Assembly (NCBI RefSeq): GCF_903469665.1
Contig: NZ_CAGKLC010000050.1
Coordinates: 1-34,266 of the forward strand
Reading direction: 5' to 3'
Origin: Flavobacterium sp. UGB4466
Lineage (GTDB): Bacteria > Bacteroidota > Bacteroidia > Flavobacteriales > Flavobacteriaceae
Length of the DNA stretch: 34,266 nucleotides
Shown here: piece after piece, positions 14,947 through 23,358 of the stretch
How positions within the stretch are numbered: the stretch's first letter is position 1
Layout: each line of letters opens with the position of its first letter
Made by a program: the position numbers and the translations under genes
Notes under the pieces: model-generated
Databases searched by the model: none
What the model saw: only the letters and a program-made list of their open reading frames with translations
Told to the model about the DNA's origin: nothing

Positions 14947-15829
14947 TCCGGTTTTGCTTCATCCTACAGTTGATGGTTTAGATATTAAACCTGACGGCAT
15001 TTATGTAGATGTTACGTTTGGCGGTGGGGGGCATTCAAAAGAAATTTTGAGACGATTAGGGCCAAACGGGAAATTATTTGCTTTTGATCAGGACGAAGAT
15101 GCGCTTGCCAATGCACTACCGGATGAACGGTTTACCTTAATTAATGAGAATTTCAGATTCATAAAAAGGTTTTTGCGTTTTCATGGTGTTAAAGGTGTAG
15201 ATGGAATTTTGGCTGACCTGGGTGTTTCATCTCATCAGTTTGACGTTCCGGAGAGAGGTTTCTCAACAAGATTTGATGCCGGACTGGATATGCGGATGAG
15301 TCAGAAAAATGATTTAAATGCTTATCGGGTGGTTAACGAATATGAAGAACAGGATTTACGTCGTGTTTTTTTTGATTATGGGGAGTTGAAGAACGCGCCG
15401 GTTTTAGCAAGAACAATTGTAGAAGCAAGACAAGGCTATCCAATCAAAACGACAGATGAACTGAAAGAAGTTCTGAAGAAATATCTGCCGGAAAAAGTTC
15501 GAAACAAAATACTGGCTCAGATTTACCAAGCGATTCGAATCGAGGTGAATCAGGAAATGGATGTTCTAAAAGAGTTTATTGAGCAGTCTTTGGAAATTTT
15601 AAAACCAGGCGGAAGATTCTCTGTCATCTCTTATCATTCTTTAGAAGACAGACTGGTAAAAAGATTCATCAAAAACGGAATGTTTGAAGGAGAACCAGAA
15701 AGAGATTTTTACGGAAACTTTTCAGTTCCGTTTAAAACGATAGGGAAACTGATTGTTCCGGATGAGGCTGAGATTAAAATCAACAACAGAGCAAGAAGTG
15801 CTAAATTAAGAATTGCTGAGAAGATATAG
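14921..15829 (+). CDS. rsmH: 16S rRNA (cytosine1402-N4)-methyltransferase RsmH
   Basis: 302 residues, normal length. The SAM-binding motif is YVDVTFGGGGHSKEIL (about residues 29-44), followed by FAFDQDEDAL. Further family stretches are ADLGVSSHQFD, ERGFSTRFDAGLDMRMS and SYHSLEDRLVKRF. It methylates C1402 of 16S rRNA. The start may be ATG 14921 (MTTTMEYHNPVLL) or ATG 14933 (MEYHNPVLL). Either overlaps mraZ, so the two are translationally linked. Confidence 0.95.
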   Translation: MTTTMEYHNPVLLHPTVDGLDIKPDGIYVDVTFGGGGHSKEILRRLGPNGKLFAFDQDEDALANALPDERFTLINENFRFIKRFLRFHGVKGVDGILADLGVSSHQFDVPERGFSTRFDAGLDMRMSQKNDLNAYRVVNEYEEQDLRRVFFDYGELKNAPVLARTIVEARQGYPIKTTDELKEVLKKYLPEKVRNKILAQIYQAIRIEVNQEMDVLKEFIEQSLEILKPGGRFSVISYHSLEDRLVKRFIKNGMFEGEPERDFYGNFSVPFKTIGKLIVPDEAEIKINNRARSAKLRIAEKI

Positions 15830-15931
15830 TTTGTGAGATGTTGGTTGTGAAATGTGAGTTTGACCATAAGCAGTTAAACGGTCGAACGATTCAACAATTA
15901 AACAGATTAGTATAATATATAGGTAGAAAAG

Positions 15932-16279
15932 ATGAAAAGTGGTGTATTTGATATATTAAAAGCAAGGTTTCTGATCAACGATGATGCAGTAAAAAACTGG
16001 CGTTTCATTGTTTTTATTATTCTGCTTGCCATTTTGATGATCGCCAATACACAGCGTTACGAACAGAAGGTTTTTGAAATCGCAAAACTGAACAATGAAG
16101 TCAAAGAATTGCGATCTGAATTTGTAGACCGCCGTTCAGAGTTAATGAAGTTAAAAATGGAATCGACGATATCGGATAAAATGCTGGAGAAGAAAATTTT
16201 CCCATCCACAGTTCCTCCGATTAAAATAGAAGTAAAAAAAGAAGAAGAAAAAAGTTTCTTTAAAAGAATATGGCAGTAG
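15932..16279 (+). CDS. ftsL: FtsL-like divisome membrane protein
   Basis: 115 residues, single-pass topology: cytoplasmic N-terminus, one transmembrane helix (FIVFIILLAILMIANTQ, about residues 26-42), then a helical periplasmic part with heptad character (FEIAKLNNEVKELRSEFVDR) predicted as a coiled coil. FtsL is poorly conserved, so the name rests on size, topology and position between rsmH and ftsI. It overlaps ftsI by 10 bp. Confidence 0.85.
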   Translation: MKSGVFDILKARFLINDDAVKNWRFIVFIILLAILMIANTQRYEQKVFEIAKLNNEVKELRSEFVDRRSELMKLKMESTISDKMLEKKIFPSTVPPIKIEVKKEEEKSFFKRIWQ

Positions 16280-18279
16280 AAGATAAACATATATCCTACA
16301 GAATTTACCTCGTAGCAGTTTTCATCTTTGTGATGGCAATTGCTATTGTTGTTAAGTTAACCAATATTCAATGGGTAGAAGGAGATTATTACAGAAAACT
16401 GGCGAAACAGCGTACCGTTAGAAATTTTGTAATTCCGGCAAACAAAGGAAATATCTATTCGGCTGACGGAAGTTTATTGGCTACATCTATTCCGAATTAT
16501 GAAATTCGTTTCGATGCTAAAGCGCCAAAAACAGAGACTTTTGAAAAATACGTAAAAGCATTATCCGATTCATTGGCTACCGTTTTAGACAGACCGGCAG
16601 GTTATTATCAGCAGGAATTAAGAAAAGCCAGAGCCAACAAAAATCGTTATTATCTGATTGCCCGCAATTTGAGTTATACCGAATATGTGAAAATTAAAGG
16701 TTTTCCTTTGTTTAATCTGGGCGCTTTTAAAGGAGGGATAATTGTTGAACAGGAAACCGTTAGAAAACATCCGATAGGTAAAATTGCAGAACGAACCATT
16801 GGTTACGATCGAATTGACCCTGCAACCGGAATCGAAGTTGGTAAAGGAATCGAATGGGCCTATAAAAGTTATCTGAACGGGAAAGACGGAAAAATTTTAA
16901 AGCAAAAAATTGCAAAAGGACAATGGAAGCCTATTCGCGATTTAAATGAAGTAGATCCTGTAGACGGTTATGATGTGATTTCGACCATTGATGTTTTTAT
17001 TCAGGATATTGCACATCATGCTTTATTAAAGCAATTGGAAGATTACGAAGCCGATCACGGTTGTGTGGTGGTAATGGAGACCGAAACGGGGCATGTAAAA
17101 GCAATCTCGAATCTGGGAAGATCAGAAGACGGATCGTATTATGAAACTACAAATTACGCTATAGCCGAGTCCCATGAGCCGGGATCGACATTTAAATTGG
17201 TCGATTTAATGGCGATTTTAGAAGATAAAGTAGCCGATACAAGTACTGTTTTTGACAGTCATGGAGGAGAAATGAGGTATTACGGACGTGCTGTTCGTGA
17301 TTCGCACAGAGGTGGTTACGGGAAAATTTCGCTGGCACGAGGATTTGAACTTTCGTCTAATACCGTAATGGTTCAGGCTGTGTATGACAATTACAAAAGC
17401 AATCCGTCAAAGTTTGTAAATCATATTAATTCGTACGGATTAAATAAAACATTAGGATTGCATTTTAAAGGGGAAGGAAGGCCATATATTCCACAACCCG
17501 GAGACAAACACTGGTCAGGAGTTTCACTTCCGTGGATGGCTTTTGGTTATGGAGTTTCGGTTACGCCAATGCAAACACTGGCGCTTTATAATGCCGTTGC
17601 AAACAATGGAGTGATGGTTAAGCCACAGTTTGTTTCGGAAATTAAAGAATGGAACAAAACGATTAATAAGTTTGAGGTAGAAGTTATCAATCCGAAAATA
17701 TGTTCGCAGGAAACCATCGACAAAGTAAGAGCAGTATTGCTCAATGTGGTAAAAAAGGGAACGGGCTCTAAGCTGTATTCGAAAGATTTTTCGATGGCAG
17801 GAAAAACCGGAACAGCACAGGTGAATTATGGTGGAAAAGAAGGAAAATCAGGCTTGTATTATGCCTCTTCATTTGTGGGGTACTTTCCGGCTGAACATCC
17901 TAAATATTCTTGTATAGTAGTAGTGCATAAGCCTAATACATCAAAAAACAATTATTACGGAGCAGATGTTGCCGGGCCGGTTTTTAAAAGAATCGCCCAA
18001 AAAATATTTACAGATGCACCGTCAACCAATAGAATAAAAAGACTGGATTCAAGAATTCCAAAACAAGATGACAGTTATAATAAATATACGGCAGAAGCCA
18101 ATAAAAAAATAAATCAGGTTCCTAATTTAAAAGGTATGCCGGGTATGGATGCAGTGGCATTATTAGAAAACCTTGATTTAAAAGTGAGAGTTATCGGAGT
18201 AGGAAAGGTTAAAAAACAGTCTATTCAACCCGGACAAAATATTAGTAAAAACACAATCATAGTATTAGAATTATCGTGA
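16270..18279 (+). CDS. ftsI: Division transpeptidase FtsI (PBP3-like) with C-terminal PASTA domain
   Basis: 669 residues. A short cytoplasmic tail and one transmembrane anchor (YLVAVFIFVMAIAIVVKL, about residues 13-30) are followed by the PBP dimerisation domain and the transpeptidase domain. Active-site motifs are S306-xx-K309 (PGSTFK), S362-S363-N364 (ELSSNTVM) and K512-T-G (AGKTGTAQVNYGG). The last 60 or so residues (QVPNLKGMPGMDAVALLENL onwards) are a PASTA domain. It cross-links septal peptidoglycan with FtsW. Overlaps ftsL at its start. Its TGA is shared with the GTG start of murE. Confidence 0.95.
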   Translation: MAVEDKHISYRIYLVAVFIFVMAIAIVVKLTNIQWVEGDYYRKLAKQRTVRNFVIPANKGNIYSADGSLLATSIPNYEIRFDAKAPKTETFEKYVKALSDSLATVLDRPAGYYQQELRKARANKNRYYLIARNLSYTEYVKIKGFPLFNLGAFKGGIIVEQETVRKHPIGKIAERTIGYDRIDPATGIEVGKGIEWAYKSYLNGKDGKILKQKIAKGQWKPIRDLNEVDPVDGYDVISTIDVFIQDIAHHALLKQLEDYEADHGCVVVMETETGHVKAISNLGRSEDGSYYETTNYAIAESHEPGSTFKLVDLMAILEDKVADTSTVFDSHGGEMRYYGRAVRDSHRGGYGKISLARGFELSSNTVMVQAVYDNYKSNPSKFVNHINSYGLNKTLGLHFKGEGRPYIPQPGDKHWSGVSLPWMAFGYGVSVTPMQTLALYNAVANNGVMVKPQFVSEIKEWNKTINKFEVEVINPKICSQETIDKVRAVLLNVVKKGTGSKLYSKDFSMAGKTGTAQVNYGGKEGKSGLYYASSFVGYFPAEHPKYSCIVVVHKPNTSKNNYYGADVAGPVFKRIAQKIFTDAPSTNRIKRLDSRIPKQDDSYNKYTAEANKKINQVPNLKGMPGMDAVALLENLDLKVRVIGVGKVKKQSIQPGQNISKNTIIVLELS

Positions 18280-19739
18280 AAATACTGAAAGACATATTAT
18301 ACAAAGTAGCGATTGAGTCTGTAACAGGTTCAACGGAAATCGATATACATAAAATTGATTTTGACTCAAGAAAAATTGAGGCAAATGATGTTTTCGTGGC
18401 TATTCGCGGATCACTTTCAGATGGTCATGATTATATTGAAAAAGCAATCGAATTAGGTGCAATTGCGATTATTTGTGATACGCTACCTGAAAACATTGAA
18501 AAAGGAATAACCTATATAAAAGTAAAAGATACTAATGCGGCTCTGGCTTTTATGGCAGCCAATTACTTCGGAAATCCATCCGAAAAGTTAAAGTTGGTTG
18601 GAGTTACCGGTACAAACGGAAAGACTACCATTGCATCATTGTTGTTTCAGTTGTTTCAAAAAGCAGGTTTTAAAGTTGGCTTATTGTCAACCGTAAAAAT
18701 CATTGTCGATGAGACTGAATTTCCTGCCACACATACCACTCCGGATTCGATTACAATCAATCATTATCTGAATGAAATGATCGAAGCGGGTGTTACGCAT
18801 TGTTTTATGGAAGTTAGTTCACACGGGATTCACCAAAAACGAACAGAGGCACTGCATTTTGTTGGAGGAATTTTTACGAATTTGTCACACGACCATTTGG
18901 ATTATCACCCAACTTTTGCGGAATACAGAGATGTGAAAAAATCGTTTTTTGATTCTTTGCCTAAAACAGCTTTCGTTTTGTCTAACATCGATGATAAAAA
19001 CGGATCGGTAATGCTGCAAAATACAGTAGCCAGAAAGTTTACCTACGCTTTAAAAACGTATGCCGACTTTAAAGCGCAGATTCTGGAGAGTCAGTTGTCG
19101 GGTTTATTACTGAAAGTTAATGATAATGAAGTTTGGGTAAAGCTAATCGGAACGTTTAATGCTTACAACGTTTTGGCAATTTACGGAACGGCTGTAGAGT
19201 TAGGAATGGATAGTCTCGAAGCGTTGCGCTTACTGTCTGATTTAGAAAGTGTTTCGGGGCGTTTTCAGTATATCGTTTCAGAAGGAAACATTACAGCAAT
19301 AGTTGATTATGCACATACTCCCGATGCTTTAGATAATGTTTTAAAAACGATTAATGATATCCGTACCAAAAACGAGCAGCTGTTAACAGTTGTAGGTTGT
19401 GGTGGAAACAGAGATAAAACCAAAAGGCCTATAATGGCAAAAATTGCTACAGATTTGAGCGATAAGGCAATTTTAACCTCAGATAATCCAAGAAATGAAG
19501 ATCCTGAAGTGATTTTAGATGAAATGGAGAAAGGCGTTGAAGCTCACAATTATAAAAAAATATTGAGAATTTCAGATAGAAAACAAGCGATTAAAACGGC
19601 TTGTCAGTTGGCTCAGCCCAATGATATTATCCTAATTGCAGGGAAAGGGCATGAAACGTATCAGGAGATAAATGGGGTGCGTCATCATTTTGATGATATG
19701 GAAACGGTAAAGGAAATTTTAGAACAACTAGGAAAATAA
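18276..19739 (+). CDS. murE: UDP-MurNAc-L-Ala-D-Glu:meso-diaminopimelate ligase MurE
   Basis: 487 residues from a GTG start inside the ftsI stop (GTGA overlap). The Mur ligase ATP loop is GVTGTNGKTTIASLL (about residues 109-123). The motif DNPR at residues 403-406 (LTSDNPRNEDP) is the usual marker of meso-diaminopimelate specificity, as opposed to lysine. SHDHLDYHPTFAEYRDVKK is the family region around the carbamylated Lys. It adds the third amino acid of the stem peptide in the cytoplasm. Confidence 0.96.
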   Translation: MKILKDILYKVAIESVTGSTEIDIHKIDFDSRKIEANDVFVAIRGSLSDGHDYIEKAIELGAIAIICDTLPENIEKGITYIKVKDTNAALAFMAANYFGNPSEKLKLVGVTGTNGKTTIASLLFQLFQKAGFKVGLLSTVKIIVDETEFPATHTTPDSITINHYLNEMIEAGVTHCFMEVSSHGIHQKRTEALHFVGGIFTNLSHDHLDYHPTFAEYRDVKKSFFDSLPKTAFVLSNIDDKNGSVMLQNTVARKFTYALKTYADFKAQILESQLSGLLLKVNDNEVWVKLIGTFNAYNVLAIYGTAVELGMDSLEALRLLSDLESVSGRFQYIVSEGNITAIVDYAHTPDALDNVLKTINDIRTKNEQLLTVVGCGGNRDKTKRPIMAKIATDLSDKAILTSDNPRNEDPEVILDEMEKGVEAHNYKKILRISDRKQAIKTACQLAQPNDIILIAGKGHETYQEINGVRHHFDDMETVKEILEQLGK

Positions 19740-19743
19740 AAGT

Positions 19744-19821
19744 TTAATCGATGAATTGATTATTCGTTTAATCGAATAATTATTAAATCAAGAATAAACG
19801 AATAAACAAATCAACGATTAA
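19744..19821 (+). repeat. Imperfect 30-bp inverted repeat in the murE/mraY spacer
   Basis: Arms 19744-19773 and 19792-19821 match at 26 of 30 positions, with an 18-nt loop. There is no T-run. It fills most of the 100-bp spacer and would form a long hairpin in the polycistronic mRNA. Confidence 0.75.
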
Positions 19822-19839
19822 CCAAATAAACAAAGATAT

Positions 19840-21075
19840 ATGCTATACTATTTATTTGAATATTTAGACAAAACATTAGATGTACCGGGAACGGGTGTTT
19901 TTCAGTACATCACTTTCAGATCGGCTTTGGCATTTATGCTTTCGTTGCTTTTGTCAACGATTTACGGAAAAAGAATTATAAACTTTTTACGTAATCAGCA
20001 AGTTGGTGAAACCGTTCGTGAGTTAGGTCTTGCAGGTCAAAATGAAAAAGCAGGAACTCCAACAATGGGAGGACTGATTATCATTTTTGCAACGCTGGTA
20101 CCGGTTTTGTTATTTGCTCGTTTGCATAATATCTATATCGTATTGCTTATTGTAACGACGCTTTGGATGGGTAGTATTGGTTTTGTGGACGATTATATCA
20201 AAATATTCAAAAAGGACAAACAAGGACTTAAAGGGATTTTTAAAGTGATCGGACAGGTTGGTCTTGGAATCATTGTGGGATCTGTTTTGTATTTTAATCC
20301 TGCTGTTACCGTTAGAACCGATACAGGGAGAACCGATGTTTTTAAAACAGCTACGAACAATTCAACTATAGTTTTGCCGGCACCAGTAGAAGAAAAATCT
20401 ACAGCAACTACAATTCCTTTCGTAAAAAATAATGAATTTGACTATGCTGAAGTTTTAGCCTGGACAGGTGAAGGGTATGAAAAATGGGCCTGGCTGATTT
20501 TTATTCCGGTGGTTATTTTTATCATCACAGCGGTTTCTAACGGAGCTAATTTAACGGATGGTATTGACGGACTCGCGGCCGGAACTTCGGCGGTTTCTGT
20601 ACTCGCACTCGGGATATTTACATTCGTTTCCGGGAATATTATTTTCTCCAACTATCTGAATATAATGTACATTCCCAATTCGGGAGAAATGACCGTGTTT
20701 ATATCCGCATTTGTGGGAGCTTTAATTGGGTTTCTGTGGTACAATTCATTTCCGGCATCTGTATTTATGGGAGATACAGGAAGTTTGACCATTGGAGGAA
20801 TTATTGCTGTTTTAGCGATTGCCGTTCGTAAAGAGATATTGATTGTTTTATTCTGCGGAATTTTCCTTGCCGAAAGTGCTTCCGTAATTATTCAGGTGAC
20901 TTATTTTAAATATACAAAAAAGCGTTTCGGAGAGGGACGAAGAATTTTCCTGATGTCACCGCTGCATCATCATTATCAGAAAAAGGGATATCATGAAAGT
21001 AAGATTGTGACCCGCTTCTGGATTGTTGCTGTAATGTTAGCCATATTGTCAATCGTTACTTTAAAACTAAGATAG
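19840..21075 (+). CDS. mraY: Phospho-MurNAc-pentapeptide translocase MraY
   Basis: 411 residues with about ten transmembrane helices. It makes lipid I by joining phospho-MurNAc-pentapeptide to undecaprenyl phosphate. Catalytic and Mg-binding motifs are present: FVDDYIK (D117, D118), [12 protein letters not shown] (237-248) and FMGDTGSL; the HHHY of [10 protein letters not shown] is also there. It is about 50 residues longer than the E. coli protein. The extra length is an insertion at about residues 153-215 (Thr/Val/Glu-rich, probably a periplasmic loop), which I believe is common in Bacteroidota. Confidence 0.96.
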   Translation: MLYYLFEYLDKTLDVPGTGVFQYITFRSALAFMLSLLLSTIYGKRIINFLRNQQVGETVRELGLAGQNEKAGTPTMGGLIIIFATLVPVLLFARLHNIYIVLLIVTTLWMGSIGFVDDYIKIFKKDKQGLKGIFKVIGQVGLGIIVGSVLYFNPAVTVRTDTGRTDVFKTATNNSTIVLPAPVEEKSTATTIPFVKNNEFDYAEVLAWTGEGYEKWAWLIFIPVVIFIITAVSNGANLTDGIDGLAAGTSAVSVLALGIFTFVSGNIIFSNYLNIMYIPNSGEMTVFISAFVGALIGFLWYNSFPASVFMGDTGSLTIGGIIAVLAIAVRKEILIVLFCGIFLAESASVIIQVTYFKYTKKRFGEGRRIFLMSPLHHHYQKKGYHESKIVTRFWIVAVMLAILSIVTLKLR

Positions 21076-21080
21076 TTTTG

Positions 21081-21531
21081 AATTAAAAATTGAGAATTAA
21101 AAATTGAAAGTTCTTAGAAAGGAAAGAAAATATTATTCAGGGTAAATCCTTTCTTTTCGCGGTTAGAATTGTCAATTTATATAAATATCTGACGGCCGAA
21201 AAGAAAGAGTTTGTTTTGAGTAAGCAGATTCTAAGATGTGGGACCTCTATTGGAGCCAACATCGAAGAATCAATCGGAGGATGTTCTGATAAGGAGTTTC
21301 TGTTTAAACTGGAAATCTCATATAAAGAAGCAAGAGAAACAATTTATTGGTTGAAACTCTTGAAAGCAACAGATTATATTTCTGCAGTTGAATTCGAAAG
21401 CATTCATAAGGAAGCAGAGGAGATATGTAAAATATTAGCGAAAATTATATTAACCTTAAAAGGGAAAAATGCAAATAATTAGAGGTCTTGAGTATAGCAG
21501 ATTTTTAATTTTTAATTCTCAATTTTTAATT
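21081..21531 (+). mobile_element. IVS-like inverted-repeat element 1 (mraY/murD spacer)
   Basis: Perfect 25-bp inverted repeats (21081-21105 and 21507-21531) enclose a gene of the four-helix-bundle / 23S rRNA intervening-sequence-protein family. The element begins 5 nt after the mraY stop and ends 9 nt before the murD ATG. Size is 451 bp. The arm sequence recurs singly at 6287-6309. No target-site duplication is visible. The layout (arms that pair in RNA, one small helical protein inside) is that of 23S rRNA intervening sequences. Mobility is an inference. Confidence 0.6.
21120..21482 (+). pseudogene. Four-helix-bundle (IVP family) gene, start codon apparently lost
   Basis: The frame 21120-21482 encodes about 120 residues of the four-helix-bundle family: KSFLFAVRIVNLYKYL, then the family signature RCGTSIGANIEES and KEARETIYWLKLLKATDYI. 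Homologues usually begin just before the KSF-type helix 1. Here the expected start codon position is AGG (21120-21122, followed by KENIIQGKSF), and no ATG, GTG or TTG lies between the upstream in-frame stop (21105-21107) and residue 32. The first usable start is the TTG at 21216, which would delete helix 1. It is either a dead gene or uses an unusual start such as ATT. In the family the proteins form bundle oligomers of unknown role. Confidence 0.7.
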
Positions 21532-21540
21532 TTATAAAGT

Positions 21541-22872
21541 ATGAGGTTAGTGGTTTTAGGCGGAGGAGAAAGCGGCGTAGGTACTGCTATTCTCGGAAAG
21601 AAAAAAGGATATGATGTTTTTGTATCAGATTTTGGAAAGATAAAAGAGAGTTACAAAGAAGTTCTTATCATTAATAAAATTCCCTGGGAAGAAGAACAGC
21701 ATACCGAAGATCTGATCTTAAATGCTGATGTGGTTATGAAGAGTCCGGGCATTCCTGAAAAGTCACCAATTGTAAAGAAGTTGGTAGCGGCCGGAGTAAA
21801 AGTGATTTCGGAAATAGAATTTGCAAAACCTTTTACCGAAGCATTGACTATTGGAATCACAGGTAGTAACGGAAAAACGACTACCACTATGCTGACCCAT
21901 TATTTATTAAAATCAGCAGGTTTGAATGTAGGTTTGGGAGGGAATATAGGAAAGAGTTTTGCCTGGCAGGTAGCCGAGAATAAATACGATGCATACGTTC
22001 TTGAATTAAGCAGTTTTCAGTTAGACGGAATAATAGATTACAGACCGGATATTGCGATCATAACCAATATCAGTCCCGATCACCTCGATAGATATGAATA
22101 TAAATATGAGAATTATATCAATTCGAAATTCCGAATAACGATGAACCAGACCGAAAGTGATTATCTCATTTATGATGCAGATGATGAGGCAAGTACAGAA
22201 TGGTTAAAAAACAACAAAACAAAAGCAAAATTAATTCCTTTCTCATTGACGAAATCATTCGATGAAGGAGCTTCTATAAATAACAACAAAATGGAAATAA
22301 AGATCAACCAAGAAGAGTTTACAATGGACACAGAACACATTGCGTTAGAAGGAAAACATAACATGAAAAACGCAATGGCAGCAAGCTCTGTAGCGAAATT
22401 GATGCAAATTAGAAATGCAACAATTCGCGAAAGTTTATCTAATTTTCAGGGTGTTGAACACCGTTTAGAAAAAGTACTTAAAATTCAGAATGTACAATAT
22501 ATCAACGATTCAAAAGCAACAAATGTTAATGCGACTTTCTTTGCTTTAGACAGTATGAACGTTCCAACAGTTTGGATTGTTGGTGGAGTAGATAAAGGAA
22601 ACGATTACAACGAACTGATGTCATTAGTTCGCGAAAAAGTAAAAGCTATTATTTGCCTTGGAATTGATAATCATAAAATTATCAGCGCCTTTGGAAATGT
22701 GGTTGACATTATGGTCGAAGTAAATAACATGAACGATGCTGTAAAAACAGCACAGCGTTTAACAGAAAAAGGCGATGCTGTTTTATTGTCTCCGGCCTGC
22801 GCAAGTTTCGATTTATTCGAAAGCTACGAAGATAGAGGAAGGCAGTTTAAACAAGCCGTTCACAATTTGTAA
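21541..22872 (+). CDS. murD: UDP-MurNAc-L-alanine:D-glutamate ligase MurD
   Basis: 443 residues. The N-terminal Rossmann part begins RLVVLGGGESGVGTAILGKK. The ATP loop is GITGSNGKTTTTML (about residues 104-117). TNISPDHLDRYEYKYENYIN and GVEHRLEKV are further Mur ligase landmarks. It adds D-Glu to UDP-MurNAc-L-Ala. It is separated from mraY and ftsW by two inverted-repeat elements. Its stop codon touches the left arm of the second one. Confidence 0.96.
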   Translation: MRLVVLGGGESGVGTAILGKKKGYDVFVSDFGKIKESYKEVLIINKIPWEEEQHTEDLILNADVVMKSPGIPEKSPIVKKLVAAGVKVISEIEFAKPFTEALTIGITGSNGKTTTTMLTHYLLKSAGLNVGLGGNIGKSFAWQVAENKYDAYVLELSSFQLDGIIDYRPDIAIITNISPDHLDRYEYKYENYINSKFRITMNQTESDYLIYDADDEASTEWLKNNKTKAKLIPFSLTKSFDEGASINNNKMEIKINQEEFTMDTEHIALEGKHNMKNAMAASSVAKLMQIRNATIRESLSNFQGVEHRLEKVLKIQNVQYINDSKATNVNATFFALDSMNVPTVWIVGGVDKGNDYNELMSLVREKVKAIICLGIDNHKIISAFGNVVDIMVEVNNMNDAVKTAQRLTEKGDAVLLSPACASFDLFESYEDRGRQFKQAVHNL

Positions 22873-23352
22873 TTTTAGATTTATGAGTTTAGATTTTAGA
22901 TTTTTCTAGACTTTAAGATTAATGAATTTTTAAGTTCTTTTTGATTATGACGACGGATGAAATGAAGTTGAGAACAAAAAAGTTCTCTTTGATGGTGATT
23001 GATTTAGCTGAGAAAATGCCAAGTACAAATGTTACGAGATCAATTACAAATCAGATGGTAAGGAGTGGAACATCAGTTGGAGCAAATTATCGGGCAGTAT
23101 GCTGAGCCAGAAGTGATAAGGAGTTTGTTGCTAAAATGAATATCGTTTTAGAAGAAGCAGATGAAACTTTATTCTGGCTTGAAATTATAAGAGAAAAAGA
23201 ATGGATCGATAAATCTGAATTAGAAATAGTTTGGAAAGAAGGTAATGAACTGACGGCAATTTTTGTCAGTAGTTTAAAAACAGTAAATAACAGAATTAAT
23301 AAAGAGACTAAGGTTTAGAAAAATCTAAAATCTAAACTCATAAATCTAAAAT
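22872..23352 (+). mobile_element. IVS-like inverted-repeat element 2 (murD/ftsW spacer)
   Basis: Perfect 37-bp inverted repeats (22872-22908 and 23316-23352) enclose a second four-helix-bundle family gene. The left arm starts on the last base of the murD stop. The right arm starts on the stop codon of the inner gene and ends 6 nt before the ftsW ATG. Size is 481 bp. The arm sequence differs from element 1, and each arm is itself built from an AT-rich ATCTAAA-type repeat. No target duplication is visible. Confidence 0.65.
22947..23318 (+). pseudogene. Four-helix-bundle (IVP family) gene with an in-frame TGA
   Basis: Read from ATG 22947, the frame gives MTTDEMKLRTKKFSLMVIDL and then the family signature VRSGTSVGANYRAVC. 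A TGA at 23103-23105 interrupts it, and the same frame continues ARSDKEFVAKMNIVLEEADE and TLFWLEIIREKEW to the TAG at 23316. Together this makes 123 codons, the normal family length, with 52 before and 71 after the stop. The family usually has Arg after the Cys, so CGA to TGA is the simplest explanation. An internal ATG (23136) could at most make a 60-residue C-terminal piece. Confidence 0.8.
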
Positions 23353-23358
23353 AGCATT

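Noticed and set aside
23136..23318. Independent 60-residue gene from the internal ATG
   Set aside because: The upstream frame carries the N-terminal half of the same family across the TGA, so it is the rear part of a broken gene.
21081..23352. Diversity-generating retroelement (the Avd accessory protein is also a four-helix bundle)
   Set aside because: There is no reverse transcriptase, template repeat or variable repeat in the window. The layout fits intervening-sequence-type elements better.
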